From Norana najaformis (lineage: Eukaryota > Annelida > Clitellata > Crassiclitellata > Hormogastridae), in NCBI GenBank assembly GCA_964023275.1, contig OZ029913.1:56483358-56547357 (forward strand): a stretch of 64,000 bases of DNA, read 5' to 3'. Position 1 is the stretch's first letter, and every line of letters begins with the position of its first letter. Under the pieces are notes generated by a model. The model was given only the letters and a program-made list of their open reading frames with translations. It searched no databases and was not told the DNA's origin. Below, one piece after another: positions 11,301 through 24,300 of this stretch. The translations under genes and the position numbers were made by a program.

Positions 11301-14300
11301 TGTGGTCCTTCCTTCTCCTTGATGCAACGCGGTCTAGTATCTCTGAGCAGTGTGTCGTCTGTCAGCTATTGATGGGAATCCGTGGATGAGCTCTGCACTC
11401 GTGTTGGAGACCGACACAGGTTATTGTATGCTAATAATGAACTTTCCATTCTTATATGACTTTCAACATCGTTAAGGCTAGCTTGGAGAGCTCCTCTGTT
11501 TAGTTTCTATTGAAGTGGCGCTATATAAATTTCTAAGAACAATTAAAAATTAAAAATTACAACTCTGACGTTCTTTGGAAGAAAGTTATCAAGATATGAA
11601 AACATAGTGTGGTATTTCTGTAGGCATACTAAACTATACGATGCGATTTCCTGTGACGCCTGTCCCCATTAAAGAGATGACCTACATCTGCCATCGATTC
11701 ACTTTACCCAACGACTCCGTGTCTGACATCATAGCCATCGAACCAGTCATCGACAACGCGCGTATACTGCACAGCATGCTGCTCTACGGATGCACCGATG
11801 AACCAAAGGGTAAGTTGCAAAGAACATAAAGAACGTAAGCAGAGAATCAATATTTTCAAAAGAAATCAAAATCATCGGCAAGTCATATAAGATATGGAAT
11901 TGGTTTTTAGGAAGACAGTTACTTCTCACTGAAATATGCACGCACAGAAGAATTTAAAAATAAATGCACAAATGAATAACTTGGCTTGAGTACTTTCGTA
12001 AATAAGAGACACATGCTGGGGAATCCGACGTCTTGGGGAGGGGTGGCGACTCCAGCAGCGTAGGCAAAGCGTTTGTAGAAGCTGATGTCCAATTTGTAAC
12101 CTTGTAAAGTGTCCAATCTGGTAAACCCTAGTTGGCTGCGTTAGCATCACTCCAGCCTGCCATTATTGTAGAGCTGGCATGGGCGAATACAGGATGCAAG
12201 CATCGACATAAAAAGGAGATCACTTTGATTTTGATTTTGGCATACAACCACCTGCACTTGGAATCTATCAATGTCGAGTTATTCAAACTTCGTCGAGCTC
12301 AACACTTTTAGAAATCTTTGGACTACAATAATCAGTTAATAGCACGAAGACATTTCTGCGTTGTTTCAGAACATTCAGCTGACGAACCCTATGAGTGTGA
12401 AATGGCCGGCGGGACCTCTTGTTTGTCAATGATTGGAGTCTGGACAGTTGGAATGTCCGTCCAGTGTCTCAATAGCCAGGTTGGGTTCAGGATTGGACCA
12501 GATGGTTTCAAGTATGCAATCATACAGGTAAGCACAGCTGGGGCGCCAGCAGGAATTCGATGATTAAACTTGGGTTGTCCGTGTTAGAGCTTTCCTTACT
12601 TCTTAAGGCTTTGCAATACTGTAACAGCTTATTTTGTAAAGCCTTTCAATACTTTCTAAATCTATTCTCACTCTTAAGTGCATACAGAGAGGCAAATATA
12701 AAGAATTGAATCAGAGGAAACCGGTAGAGTACCAGCGCCAAAAAGATACATTACATTATTTCATGGCTTCCAATTTTCATATTCTTATTATTATTTAAAT
12801 GTCATGGATTTGAAAATAAAGAACATAAGATACATTTATATAAGTTACAGTTACATAAAAGTTAGCATGATTTAAAAATTAAAGCTCACAGCAAGAAAAT
12901 TTGTAATGAAACTTTCACTCTGTAAAAGATCTTTAGAAAATTCTTACCACAAAATTGTTTAGCGCTTGCCGCCATCGACACAATCACGAACTGCTCAAAG
13001 AACATCAAATCACTTCTTGTCAGTTTAGAACTTTAAAGTTAAAAGGCTATAGGTCTAAGTCCACGAATCGTTGTATGAAATATTTGTGTGTTAATTCGCA
13101 AGATGGCGAATGTATGAAAATGGGCGTTGATGCTGACTTTCAGACTGCGTTATGACATATAACAAGAGACAGGTTCATGCGAAAGTAACGATGAAAATCG
13201 TTAATGTTCGTGACTACTGGTAAATAAACATCCAGAATTAAAATTGTAGGCCTGCTTTCATTCCAGCGCTGCCTATTTATATCGACATTGTCTTTCGCAA
13301 GCGTCCGTACAACGATTAATTCTACTCATGTGCTTTTTAAAATTATTAGCAAGATTAGAATTTCGTATTCTATGATTCAAAAATGTTTCATCTCCAGATC
13401 TGCGTCAGATTCATTGCTTAGGCTAATGATTCATCTATTTTCAGCTTCACTGGAACAATCCGGAACACAAAATGAATCTCACTGACTCTTCTGGAGTGAG
13501 GATCTACCACACAACCCAGCTCCGTCCCAATCAAGGTCAAATCGCAATGTTGGGGCAGGAATACCTGGAAATTCCCCCTGGTCAGAAGGAAGTGACGTTT
13601 ACGGGCACCTGCGCTTCCGGATGTACGAAGAAACTGCCGCAATCGATCTTCATAACCTCCGCCATCCTTCACATGCACACGTTAGGTAAATATGTACATA
13701 TAGTCATAAAATGGAGAGATATTGAATATGTCTTTGAAACATCAAAACATCACTGTGTGCTTAGATTGGACTCTAAGACGGCGACAGAACAGAAACTGGG
13801 TGGGGTAAGTTAAGGTATAGTTTGGCAACACTAGACAAGATGAGACAAGATTGACTAGAGTAGGCGATCGTCATTGTCTGCTGACATCTTGCTGCCAGCA
13901 GCTAAGACTCACACTGGTGATCAGACCTTTCTGGTCGTTGCATGCGTGAGTGGAACAGCCTTCCGGCATCTTTTCAGGAGGTCGGTAGTGTTAACGCTTT
14001 CCAAAAGCGAGTAAAATTATATCTATCATGAAACGCTTAGCACTGGCGCTGACAATTGACACTGTGGAGTACGCTTGAAATAGCTCGTACCGAGCTATCG
14101 AATCTATAGAAAATGTAGTCATGGTATGCCATGAACTTGACATTACAAAGTGAAGTCAAAAAATGAGTGTTAAGATAAAATAATCATTTACATATATCTA
14201 CATTATAAGCAACATTCGCCAGATTTTCATCCTTTAATTGTGTGCTTCGTAAAGCAGACAACTTTCTCACAATTACACTTAGAGAACTTTCGATTGTAAC

Positions 14301-16346
14301 GCATTATCATCTGTTGCGTTCCGAGAAATCTACACGTACATTGAACGTGAACTACAATTCTTACCGGAATATGTATGTTTCGTATAGAATTTCTATTTGT
14401 GACCTTGTTTGTTGCTGCCTGCTGTTGCGATCTTGTGCTCGCTTTAACAACTCAATCTTGTCTGTTTCTTTAATTTATTATTTTTTACATCTCATATTTA
14501 CACGAGTGTACATTACTTAGTTTATTCTCCTTCTTCATCTACCTTTGTCTTTGTTTGTCTTCGTCAATGATAATCGTGTCCATGAATGAGTTTCAAAATC
14601 AACATTCGAGTTTGTCGATGCTGGGTTTGTGCAACTAAAACAGGTACCTAATAGCAAATCGAGATACTTTGAGGAGCGTTGTCATCTTAATCATTCCTAA
14701 AGCTGCTTTTGCTTTTGTAGGAAAGTCTGGTGAGATCCGCTTAAATCGCAATGGAAATCTGTTGCAAATACTGAATAACGTTACTGAATACGACTACAAC
14801 ACTCCAAAGTTAATCCAGTGCGTATTCAGAGCCATTCAAAAGCGTCTTATCCCTGGGCTAGTTTCTGGCAGTCAAATCGATTTAGTCTGATCTGAAAACA
14901 TCTATAGCGACACCATCGAAAAGCACAAGTGCACAAAGCAACAAACGATGGACGCCTCTATGAAAAATCCACTGGACACGATCGGTTGAGATCTGAGAGG
15001 CAATTGAAACTGAAAGGAGGATAAGCAATCTAAACAAGATCGATTAAGGATCGATATTGTATAGGCTAGTTTCATTGTGAAGTCAAACGACTGTACCTAA
15101 AATAACATTATCCTGACTAGTGACACATCTTACCTTTAGTGGGTTAGTTAACTGACAAGTTTTATAGCTCCCTAAACGCACCTCGAGAAGGCCCCGTTTG
15201 TTTCATTAATGATGCTAGAATTCATTAAGAAAACAAGTTTATCTGTAAGCGAGAAATGCTCAAATAAATAGAAAAGTCCCCACTGACAGGCTGCCGCATA
15301 CACATAGAACCCAGACAACGGAGTTTTATCCAGAGTTGTCTTCTGACACGATGTTCAGAGTTCATGGTCCATGTCCTACTGAGAAAGTAGAATTATGGCA
15401 GCCGAATAAAATCCACAGTGCATGATCACACCACCGACACACACTCGCGGAGAGTAGAAGACGCAGCATAGGTGGGCCTAACTCCCTCAGGCCATTAGTT
15501 CGGTGCTGGACAGGCATTCGTCAATAGCTAATTATTTGTAATTAATTATTGATTTATTATTAATCAATTATTTGTAGTACCTATCCGCATTTTTCGGTTG
15601 ACGGCATCCCTCTCTACCTCGCCGTAGCATTGTCGAATCCTACATTTTGATAAGTTAACTAACGTTTTATAATATCTCAATTACAAAATGTTCTTGTTGC
15701 ATCATAGAGAATATAAATAAATTCATGAGTCTGGAAGACTTGTAGATGCTTTTTGATATAGAGCAAAAATGATTCAGCTTTATGATTTAAATCGTTTAGG
15801 TTTGAAAATCCAATTGAAGTGAAACCGGGAGACGAAATCCAAGTCAAATGCGTGTATCAGTCTACCCAAAGGAATTCGACAACTTACTTCGGAGACGGGA
15901 CCTTTGATGAGATGTGCTATGGCTTCTTCGCTTACTACCCGCGATTTGAAGTTGTACAGCTCTGTGGTCAATGGAATAGTATCGACTATTGCAACGGCAA
16001 TGCAGATATTCAGTTTGAAGCCTGCGACATCAGCACTTTCATGAAGCTACTCGGCTTCCTTTCGTACGCATGTGCTGAGAATTGCACATCAACCCCTTGT
16101 GTTTTAATCATGGATGGGATGTACGTCACCAGATGCCAACACTACCCGGATGTTAAGTCATATATTGCCACTTTTATACCCTACAATGCTAATATATTCA
16201 AGAATTGCGCATTGGAAAGAACATTCATACCGCCACCCACACCAGAATGCCCAGTCAGCTATTCCTTTGCCCAAAGAAATTCCTTCGGTTTTGGTTTCGT
16301 ACTTACTATTATGCTGCCTACTATTAAACTGTTGCTAGATTACTGA
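8317..16346 (+). CDS. Gene A: temptin-domain/copper type II monooxygenase (DBH/MOXD1-like) fusion, 557 aa, 8 coding exons
   Basis: Predicted exons are 8317-8526, 8957-9089, 10374-10475, 11624-11809, 12370-12527, 13445-13685, 14721-14817 and 15800-16346. All have GT-AG borders and consistent phases. Residues 1-20 form a signal peptide. Residues 21-148 are a temptin domain (CNRSTIW, GVGH, GGGPRNPFGLDF, then DSDGDGLTNGQELGDP, a DxDxDG calcium-type loop). Residues 149-343 and 344-500 are the N- and C-terminal copper monooxygenase domains. CuH ligand positions carry H198 and H265, but the second histidine of the HHM motif is S199. CuM ligands H339, H341 and M414 (DEMC...YYP, closer to DBH than PHM) are kept. 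The hydrophobic end (FGFGFVLTIMLPTIKLLL) suggests a GPI or membrane anchor. The family hydroxylates a substrate using copper, oxygen and ascorbate in the secretory pathway or outside the cell; the substrate here is unknown. It differs from B in lacking a stalk. Confidence 0.85.
9600..9680 (+). repeat. Possible tRNA-derived SINE head in gene A intron 2
   Basis: GGTTGGTTGGGG followed about 35 bases later by GGGGTTCAAACACCC resembles A and B boxes of a tRNA-type polymerase III promoter. There is no full cloverleaf, so it is not called a tRNA gene. Confidence 0.3.
9890..10035. repeat. Polypyrimidine TTC/TCC/CTA microsatellite in gene A intron 2
   Basis: A run of about 140 bases of CTT, CCT and CTA trinucleotides. 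A similar tract sits at about 22640-22770 in the matching intron of gene B, so the tract predates the A/B duplication. Its apparent Ser-rich open frame is low-complexity and not a gene. Confidence 0.8.
11490..11570 (+). repeat. Solo retroposon 3' tail in gene A intron 3
   Basis: GGAGAGCTCCTCTG...GAAGTGGCGCTATATAAATTTC followed by AATTAAAAATT repeats. This is the plus-strand form of the hairpin-plus-TATAAAT tail. The matching gene B intron holds a similar tail at about 23915-24010. Confidence 0.5.
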
Positions 16347-16445
16347 TTCAAAAGGCGAAATTATTAAGACGGCTTTTGCAATTAACTGTCACATATTTCA
16401 TTTCATTTAGCCATAGAAATAACAAATATTTTTGAGAATGTGAGC

Positions 16446-16451
16446 AATAAA
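16446..16451 (+). promoter_or_regulatory. Candidate polyadenylation signal of gene A
   Basis: AATAAA lies 100 bases after the gene A stop codon within GAGCAATAAAATTTTCTGAG. Gene B has the aligned sequence GAGCATTAAAATTTTCTGAG at the same distance, which supports a conserved 3' end. Confidence 0.6.
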
Positions 16452-16499
16452 ATTTTCTGAGAGGCTGATTATTCCGATTCTCAACAAATCATGTTATTC

Positions 16500-16670
16500 T
16501 TATTCTTGTTCTTGTTCTTATTCTTTTTATTTTTATTAATAATATTATTATAACCATCATCATTGTCATGCTTAGTAGTAGCAGTATTAGTTGTTGTTGT
16601 TTTAGTAGTAGTTGTAGTAGTAGTTGACATTGTTGTTGTAGTAATAATAACAATAATTAATAATTAGAAA
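16500..16670. repeat. Low-complexity TTC/ATT/GTA repeats after gene A
   Basis: TTCTTATTCTTG-type repeats pass into ATT, GTT and GTA trinucleotide runs. Gene B has a comparable tract at about 31125-31310. Confidence 0.7.
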
Positions 16671-16679
16671 CTTCTAATG

Positions 16680-17231
16680 CACCGGTGTCTAATGCACAAG
16701 GCCTCAACCGATGGCACACCAAAACCAAGCCGTAATCAGGTCAATATCCAGAAGGTCAGTCCACAGGACAGAGAGGCATCCTACGGTGGATAAGCAATTT
16801 GAAAAAGTTAAGTTTTAAGTTGAGAACGAAATGACAAAAGCGAACACACACAGGGAGGGAGTTCCAAAATTTAGGTCCAGCAACTGTAAAAGCCCGTTTA
16901 CCACGAACAGTTCTAGTCCAAGGTATGACCAGAGAAAGACATCCAGATGACCTAGCTGAATAATGGTAAGTCTTGGGAATATGGACTGATTTTAAGTATT
17001 GTGTTTGGCCATAGTTCATTGTTTTATAAACTGTAAGTTCCAATTTGAAAAAATCCTTTGCTGAACAGGAAGCCAATGCAGAGATTTAAGCATAGGGGTA
17101 ATAAGCTCATATTTTGAAGTATTTGTTATGGCTCTAGCCAAGGAGTTTTGAACTCTTTGGAGTTTCTGCATATTTGACTTTGTGATACCAACAAGGATTG
17201 AGCTACAGTAGTCAAGGCGACTAGAGACCAA
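16680..17231 (-). mobile_element. LINE reverse-transcriptase C-terminal fragment, two frames
   Basis: On the minus strand, 17231 to 17016 encodes LDYCSSILVGITKSNMQKLQRVQNSLAR and LHWLPVQQRI. A second frame, 17076 to 16756, continues with GPKFWNSLPVCVR and a lysine-rich FFKLL end. These are the usual landmarks of the end of the RT ORF in L2/CR1-like LINEs. A frameshift near 17016-17076 and the absence of the RT core show a dead, truncated copy. Confidence 0.7.
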
Positions 17232-17345
17232 TAGTAGTAGTAGTAGTAGTAGTAGTATTGGTAGTAGTAGTAGTAGTGGTAGTAGTAGTAGTAGTAGAAG
17301 AAGAAGTAGTAGTAGTAGTAAGTAAGTAAGTAAGTAAGTAAGTAA
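17229..17345. repeat. (AGT)n and (AAGT)n microsatellite
   Basis: AGT trinucleotides with a few GAA and GGT interruptions, ending in an AAGT tetranucleotide run, beside the LINE fragment. Confidence 0.85.
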
Positions 17346-19590
17346 TACTAGCTAATAGTAGTGGCAATAGAGGCAGTTGTATAGTTATCATCATTTATTT
17401 TGCAAGATGATAACGAATAGTATCATTAATTCCAGAATCTTAATTATACACAGAAAAATTACTGACCTTGGTTGTTTCCAATATAACTGCAGCTCTGTGC
17501 CGAATGATTCCTCGGTATTATTGCCTCTAAATCTGTGGTGCCACTGAGTAACGAGAAGGGAAGATTTTCGAATTTGTTCTGGAAAGAAGGCCCAATGCAT
17601 GAGATTGTACGCTGTTCCGTAGCCGCCGTTTGCTATTCTTATACATATTATGGGCGATATGTTATATATATATATATATAATGATTTCATAAAACTCAGA
17701 CAACGTGTGTGTCTATTGTCGAATTCAAAGTTGATCTAAAAACGAACGCATGTATATGGAATATGTGTTCTACAAAAACGCTGTAGGATGTCACGGTGAC
17801 TCGAAAATTTGTCATGACATTTATATGTCATTCGAAAATATTTTAAAAAATTGCAAAGTGTGTTTACCGTTTTAGGAACGAATCGATTTATGAATAATTG
17901 AACGACCGAATGCACAATGAACGAATGAACCAAGGAACTAAGAAAAAGCGAGTGAATTGGCGGCGGGGAAACGATCATTAGAAGATTAGAACATACTCGA
18001 GATTTGTAATCTTTGTAGGCCTACTTATCACAAATTTGTATAGCGCGTTTATCACCTGTAGCGTCCCTAGGCCTATTCATACGCCGAAACTGCGTGATGG
18101 TTTTGAAAACTTATGCGATTTGCTTTTTCCTTGTGTTAATTAGGTTGCGTTGAGCTAAGTCGGTGAAGCCTGACGCTATGCTTAGAGTGTACATTCGTAC
18201 AACTGATGTATGCACAATAATTAAGGTGTGTTTGAAAGTCAGTAGTTTATCTGGACAGAGTAACAGTTAGGCAGCATGTTAATCGGTCTGTTTATATGTT
18301 TGAGGTAATTTCTAATTAGTACTAAAGTTGTTTTTCTACAATAACACTACTAAGAAAATCTATTCGACAGAGTTTATGAGCGACGGGAGTTGATACCAAC
18401 GAACAAAAATCAAACTACGAAGCTTAGAAATCCAAAATAAAGAGAACAGGTCAGGCAACCCCCAACTTAAGTGAGAGCCTACCACATTAAAGAATTGTCT
18501 ATAAAGGATGTCCGCGAAAAATGAAAAGTAACGTACTACTGATCCCTCCTTCTACTTGTCTGCATCTGTCCGCAATTGGCATAAACCTCTCCTACCCTCT
18601 TGGCGGACGTCATCACTCCAGCTGAGTACTAACACCTAGACTAATCTATAATTCCAATCTTGCCCGGCTAAATGTGGTCTGGGGTGGGGTATTTTGCCCC
18701 ATCCATCAAACACAGTACAGGCGGTCTGCTGTCTGACTTAAGTTGGTGTTTTTGAAATAAGAAATTTATGTACCTCAGCTTCAAGAAAAATTAATCAGAG
18801 ACGCTCTTTGCGCAAGCTAACGATGTTAAATGTCATTAAAATCAGAACATCCTTTAATAAACATTGCTCAGATAAATATAAGAATCATCACTGGCAAGCT
18901 GGCGCACACACGCAGAACCCTGCCAATGGAATCCCAATTACAGTTCAAAGATCACAGCATGTTCAGAGTTACTGAAGCATCCATCTCACTATCCAGCAGT
19001 TCGTTGTAGATGGAAGACGACGCGGCGTACAGGTATCCCTCGAACCACTGGATATGTGCAGCACAGGCATTCGTCGCCCACCGTCCGGTAGGTAGCTAAG
19101 CCATTTTGCTGTTGACCGATGGTGCCGCTCCAAAGACTCTCTTTGCTCTTCCTCAACCGATTTCAAGATCTTCCGTCTGTAGATGGACCGTTCCAGTCAT
19201 AGAAGATCGCGATAGCATGCAACAAAATCTGCCCAAAACGCAGTAAATCCGTGTTAAAAACAAAAAAAAATTATTCCGACACGCAGACTCAGCAACAGTA
19301 ACAATAAAAAACTAACAGAAATATCAGGCAAATTTACGTTTAGACAATATGGGAGGAAACGGGACATCAAGCGCCTCTTAAAGCCTCTGATGTCCAAATG
19401 TCCATCATACCAACTGCAAATAGTCTTCCTGCCGAAGCAAGGGTATGGTGGGTGACTGAGTCCTTGCCGGTATATGCAAGTGCCCAGTGGGAACAGCCAG
19501 AATGACGGACGATTGAGATCGTCCACGCTTCTGAGACGGTGTCTCGTAAAAGCACAGAAGGAAGACAACGGGGAACCACCTCTCTTCTTA
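17346..19590 (+). other. A-B intergenic DNA with duplicated flank blocks
   Basis: Positions 17490-17560 repeat the first 70 bases of the window. About 18110-18760 repeats 4040-4700 upstream of gene A. About 18850-19120 resembles segments at 15240-15520 and 29270-29450 (ACTGGC...GCGCACAC, TGTTCAGAGTT). No credible coding sequence was found; open stretches at 18969-19166 and 19254-19669 match nothing I recognise. Confidence 0.5.
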
Positions 19591-19599
19591 CCCCCCCCC

Positions 19600-19800
19600 A
19601 AGCACATTGAAACGACGCCAAATGAAACAAATGATGAGGTGCTGCATTTGGTGAAAGAAGAAAGAACACTGGCTAATACATTAAGGAGGAGACAGATGAA
19701 CTGGACACATACTGCGTGGAATTTCTCTCCTCAGGACAATGATTGAAGGAAAGATTGAGGGAAAGGAAGTACCAGAAAGACCAAGACATAAAGCTCAAGA
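19600..19800 (+). mobile_element. LINE 3'-ORF remnant (endonuclease/RT type)
   Basis: A stretch encoding KEERTLANTLRRRQMNWTH, followed after a stop and frameshift by EGKIEGKEVPERPRHKAQE. This is the degraded equivalent of the C-terminal R-R-R...GH, EGR-x-EGRR-RGRP segment that ends the LINE at 46005-47320. It is too short to place in a clade. Confidence 0.5.
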
Positions 19801-21333
19801 AATATTTTCAACCTATCTAAATACTACCTGCCTATATATACACATTACTTACTTTCCTTATATATTTACCTCCTTACTTAATAACTTCCTTACTTACACT
19901 TGCTTACTTTCTCACAGTGCAATATAAGATAGAGAAAGCATTTTTCATGATATGTAGGCTGCAAATCCTTCTGCTTATATAAATTTTTAACTACAATTAA
20001 AGTTACTGTGTTAAGATAAAAATTCTCCAACTGTCTTAAGTCGATTTTTTACACTGGCGTTTGATAAGAATGATTCAAAGGGTAAGATTTAAGAACAGAA
20101 GCCCAAGCCAAGCCGTTAGGCAGGCATGGGCATGAAGTTTTAGCGAATTCATTTTTGAGCCTCGGCATATGAGGGTGGATGACCGTTCCACTTCTTCGCA
20201 TTTGTTTTTTCCACCCACATGGTACAGTTGAAGTGCTCATTCTACATTATGAGGCATTAATGGATCAGAAATATATCGAAACATCTTTCTGTATAGGCGG
20301 AGATTTCAAACCCCTACCTCTGTGTTTAGACTGCCTAGCGGACACACTCTAAAGTCATATAAAACCAACAGTGACAATAATTGTCACTAAGGTGTGTTGC
20401 TGAGATTCTGTCTTCTTTATTTTGCTTTGAATATAGTAAGTCATGAAATGTACTTTCTCATTGCTTCAAAGTCTCTGTAAAGTTTCTTTTTATCTACAAT
20501 TACGGTGGATTAACTGGTTGAAATAGACGAGGGTTTACTTTAGACTTCAATGACATTAAAGATGTAACAGAACGAACGAACTGGGAAGTGAATTTCAAAA
20601 CTTCAAAAAATGTGAGCTGAGCTCACGTGAACATTTTTCACCTGTGTGTCATTTACTACTTTGTTCTATATTTTAATAGGCATACAAATGCTAGATGCTT
20701 CCGAAATTAAGTTCACCGTTATTTTATTGCTCAAACCAGTTCTCGGTCTGAATAGGCAAATAAAAATACGCAAAATTGGGCACCACAATTCGCCGTGATT
20801 TGCGATGGTCCTAACACAAATTGTATGTATTCCGCACCACTTAAAAATTAGTTATGCTAAGTTATGCTAAGTCAAGACAGCAGGCGCGAAAGAATTTCTG
20901 TAAGCAGGGAATCTCACGAAGAACATAGCTTAGGTGAGGGCTGAATCTAGTTATCTCAACGAACACTAGAGGTCAAAAAGGATGCTCACATTGAAAATCA
21001 CGTGAGCTCTCCAATGCATATAATATGCCGTCTCTTTGGAATATTAGCCAACGCTTTGAAGTTATCAAACAACTTATTTCATTTGCGCGTCATTTAAAAA
21101 TTGTGTTGATCTAGCGTTCTTCCAATAATAAGATAGGCTATTCGCTAATTTGCCACTTTACTTGAGTGAATATTTTAAAGGTGACCGAGGTTTGGAAATG
21201 TAACCTCTGCCGTGTGAATTAGACATAGGCGCCACAGAAGTTTAAAATTAATAATAATGACTCCAAACTGCTTATTGTAGATATATGCTACACTTCCATA
21301 TCTAAAACTCATGTCTTTGGTTTAATTCTGCAG
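19801..21333 (+). other. 5' flank of gene B
   Basis: No gene is seen. From about 20600 to the start codon it aligns with the 5' flank of gene A, including GAGCTGAGCTCACGTGAACA and the final TTTAATTCTGCAG before ATG. Around 20300-20345, read on the minus strand, GGTAGGGGTTTGAAATCTCC resembles the B box of a tRNA-derived SINE. Confidence 0.45.
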
Positions 21334-24300
21334 ATGTCTGAAAGGCTTTTACTCATCGTCCTGTTTGCAACGCTGTGCTTTGAAGCAATTGCGTATCAAA
21401 GGTTTCAAACACAGATTCCCAATGGAGTCAGAGTACCAAACCCGTGTAACCGGTCGACCACTTGGCGTGGAGTTGGTCACCAGGACATACAAGGGGGAGG
21501 CCCTCGAAATCCATTCGGACTGGATTTCAAGACAAACAACATCGTAAGTAAATTATTCATCGTTTTGATATAACTTTTATTACAGGAAAAACTTGTTGCA
21601 ATTTTAACTAAAGAATTCATAGTACTTTTGCTTTGTCATTACCAGATCCTGGTGTAATTTAACAGAATTTTAGGCATAGCAGCTTAATGCTGTTGGTGAT
21701 CGTGCTGGCAGTTAAGTTAAGCAATGCTGAGGCTGCTTATTCCCTCAAGTGCACTTAGTCCATGATACTTGCATTCTGTATCTGCTTCGTCAAAGATTTA
21801 ATTTCTAGCGCATTCATGTGAAATCGTGTGAAATGAGGACTGGGATAATTCTTTGGGATCGTTCAGCACGCGGGAAATAGATATTAGCATTTTCCAATGG
21901 CATGAGACTGCTTAGTGATTCTTTTTAATTCCAATAACTCTGACACCTGTTAGGTCTGGAACCGGACTTTATGCGAGAAGGACTCAGATGGAGACGGACT
22001 GACCAATGGTCAAGAGTTGGGTGATCCAAACTGCACATGGACACTTGGAAGCACTCCTACGTTCAGGACCAACCTATCACATCCAGGTTGAATTCAATTT
22101 CATCACACTTAATATTTTTATCTTCGTTGTCTAAAGCTTTTATATCATCAGTGTGAATAGTCAGAATCTTTTTATTGTAGTTCTTTGTTAAGACTATTAA
22201 TACAAAAGATAGAGCTTTAATACCAAGAATTAAAAATCAAATAGGGTTTTAGGTCTACACAATCTATGCTGTTGTTATTACTTCTTTATTTACTAATATA
22301 TAGGCATACAAGTATTCAGCTCTGCAGTCACGAACTCGCTCAGTCACGTGGAAACTCTTGCAGAAATATTACATTCTGAAATGCTATTCCAGATCGATCG
22401 ATTTACTAATGGTTGTTACGGATTCCTGGTGGTAGGCTATAAAATGAGTACATTGCCGGTGTAAAAAGTAGGCGGCAAGGAAGAAGACTGGCCACCCTCC
22501 CTCATATACCGAGGCAAAGAAAATAAAGTCGATGACAGTTTAAACATATCATTATTTGACTCTCGTGTTAGCTTAAGGAACTGTTTTTCGTCTTCTCTGA
22601 TATTCATTATTCATAACCATCATCAGCAGCTGCAGCAGTATCATTTTCCTCCTCCTCCTCCTCTTCTTCTGCTTCTTCTTCTTCTTTCTCTTCTTCTTCT
22701 TCTTCTTCTTCTTCTTTACTACTACTACTACTCCTTCTTCCTCTTTCTCTTCTTCTTATCTCCTCCTCCTTCTTATTCAAAGCTCACAAAACACATTCTG
22801 ATGTAGGTCTAGTTTTTATTTATGTGATGCTATTGGTCTGTAATGTGTAAGAAACGCCGCCTTTGTTTGTTCCACATTGTATCATGACAAGATGCTCTAT
22901 GTGATAAGTCATTTTAGTGATCGCTGATGCTACCGTCCGTAAATACATATGGAAATTGTTGACCCTGATAACAGAAGACCTGAATTGTCTATTGCTTATA
23001 ATTGTAACGACTGACACTACGCATCTTCAATTATGGTAGCCAAGGGAATTGAGTGTCCGAAAATCTTTCTGAATGTTAAAGGAATCTGTGAGCCAATTGG
23101 TTCGTCTCACTGCTCAGCAAAGAACTCTTGGCTGATGAACTGTAGTCCTAGAAAGCTGAATTGTCCGGCAATCAAAGGATCAGGTAAACCTTTGACATTA
23201 TTTTTAAACTCCGTTATACCTAAGCAAATGAATAATTAAAGTTTTTAAACACACAATTACAAGGCAAAGTAAACTTATTAGACAATCAAGAGATACATCA
23301 CGTGATTGAGACAAAACAAGGCATACTTTCTTTTCAGAACTGCATGCTACATACAGATCAGTGTTGTAATTCAGTGATTAAAGTGCACGACATGTGATCA
23401 TGAGCATGGTTTAATAAAAACTGAATCATTGATTAAAAACACATATATCCTTTTAATTTCTAGACGTAAAGGCGACGTTCACAACGACTATTTTGGAATT
23501 TAATGTAATATAACTTACTTCAGTACATGGTTCGACCATAAAGGATTTCTTTTGTGTTATTATGAAGTCCCAAGAAATCGTTCAAATTATGATTCCTAAG
23601 GATATAGTGACCTTATAAAAGCTGCTTTTGTGCATTTAGAGACACTGGGACTGGTGTACGCTATGCAAGCTTACCTGGCATATTTCCACGAAATCCTGTA
23701 TGGATCATATAGGACCCTGCTGGTAGGAAGGTGTCCTTGATGCATGCTCAGTCTAGTACCTCTGAACACTGCGTCATCTGTTCGCTCTGGATGGGAATCC
23801 GTTGGATGGATTCTCCATGCTTTCAGAAGTATCATTTTTCTTGTTATCTTAGCACTGCCTGCTCACTGATGAACCATCTGTTCTTAATGACAGTTAACAT
23901 CGTTAGGCAAGCTTGGAGAGCGCCTCTGTTAATTTCTCCTGAAGCAGCACTACGTTAATTTCTAATTACAATTAAATTACTAATTTCTAATTACAATTAA
24001 AAATTACATATTAAGATATAATAGCATTGTATGATAATTCTGTAGGCGTACGAAACTATACGATGAGATTTCCTGTGACGACTGTCCCCACCAAAGAGAC
24101 GACGTACATCTGCCATCGATTCACTTTACCCAATGACTCCGTGTCCGACATTATAGCCATCGAACCAGTCGTCGACAACGCACATGTACTGCACCACATG
24201 CTGCTTTTCGCTTGCACCGATGAACCAAAGGGTAAGTTACAAGGAATGTGAAGGAAGACGGTAGCAGAAAATCAATATTTTCAATAGCAAATAAAATCAA

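Noticed and set aside
13418..13678. Minus-strand 86-codon frame, and similar ones at 25949-26200, 39596-39871 and 56201-56500
   Set aside because: Antisense shadows of the conserved 241-base exon encoding LHWNN...LHMH; their conservation follows from the sense exon.
19254..19746. Overlapping frames of 90-117 codons on both strands
   Set aside because: No recognisable domain, and the plus frame runs into the LINE remnant; likely repeat-derived chance frames.
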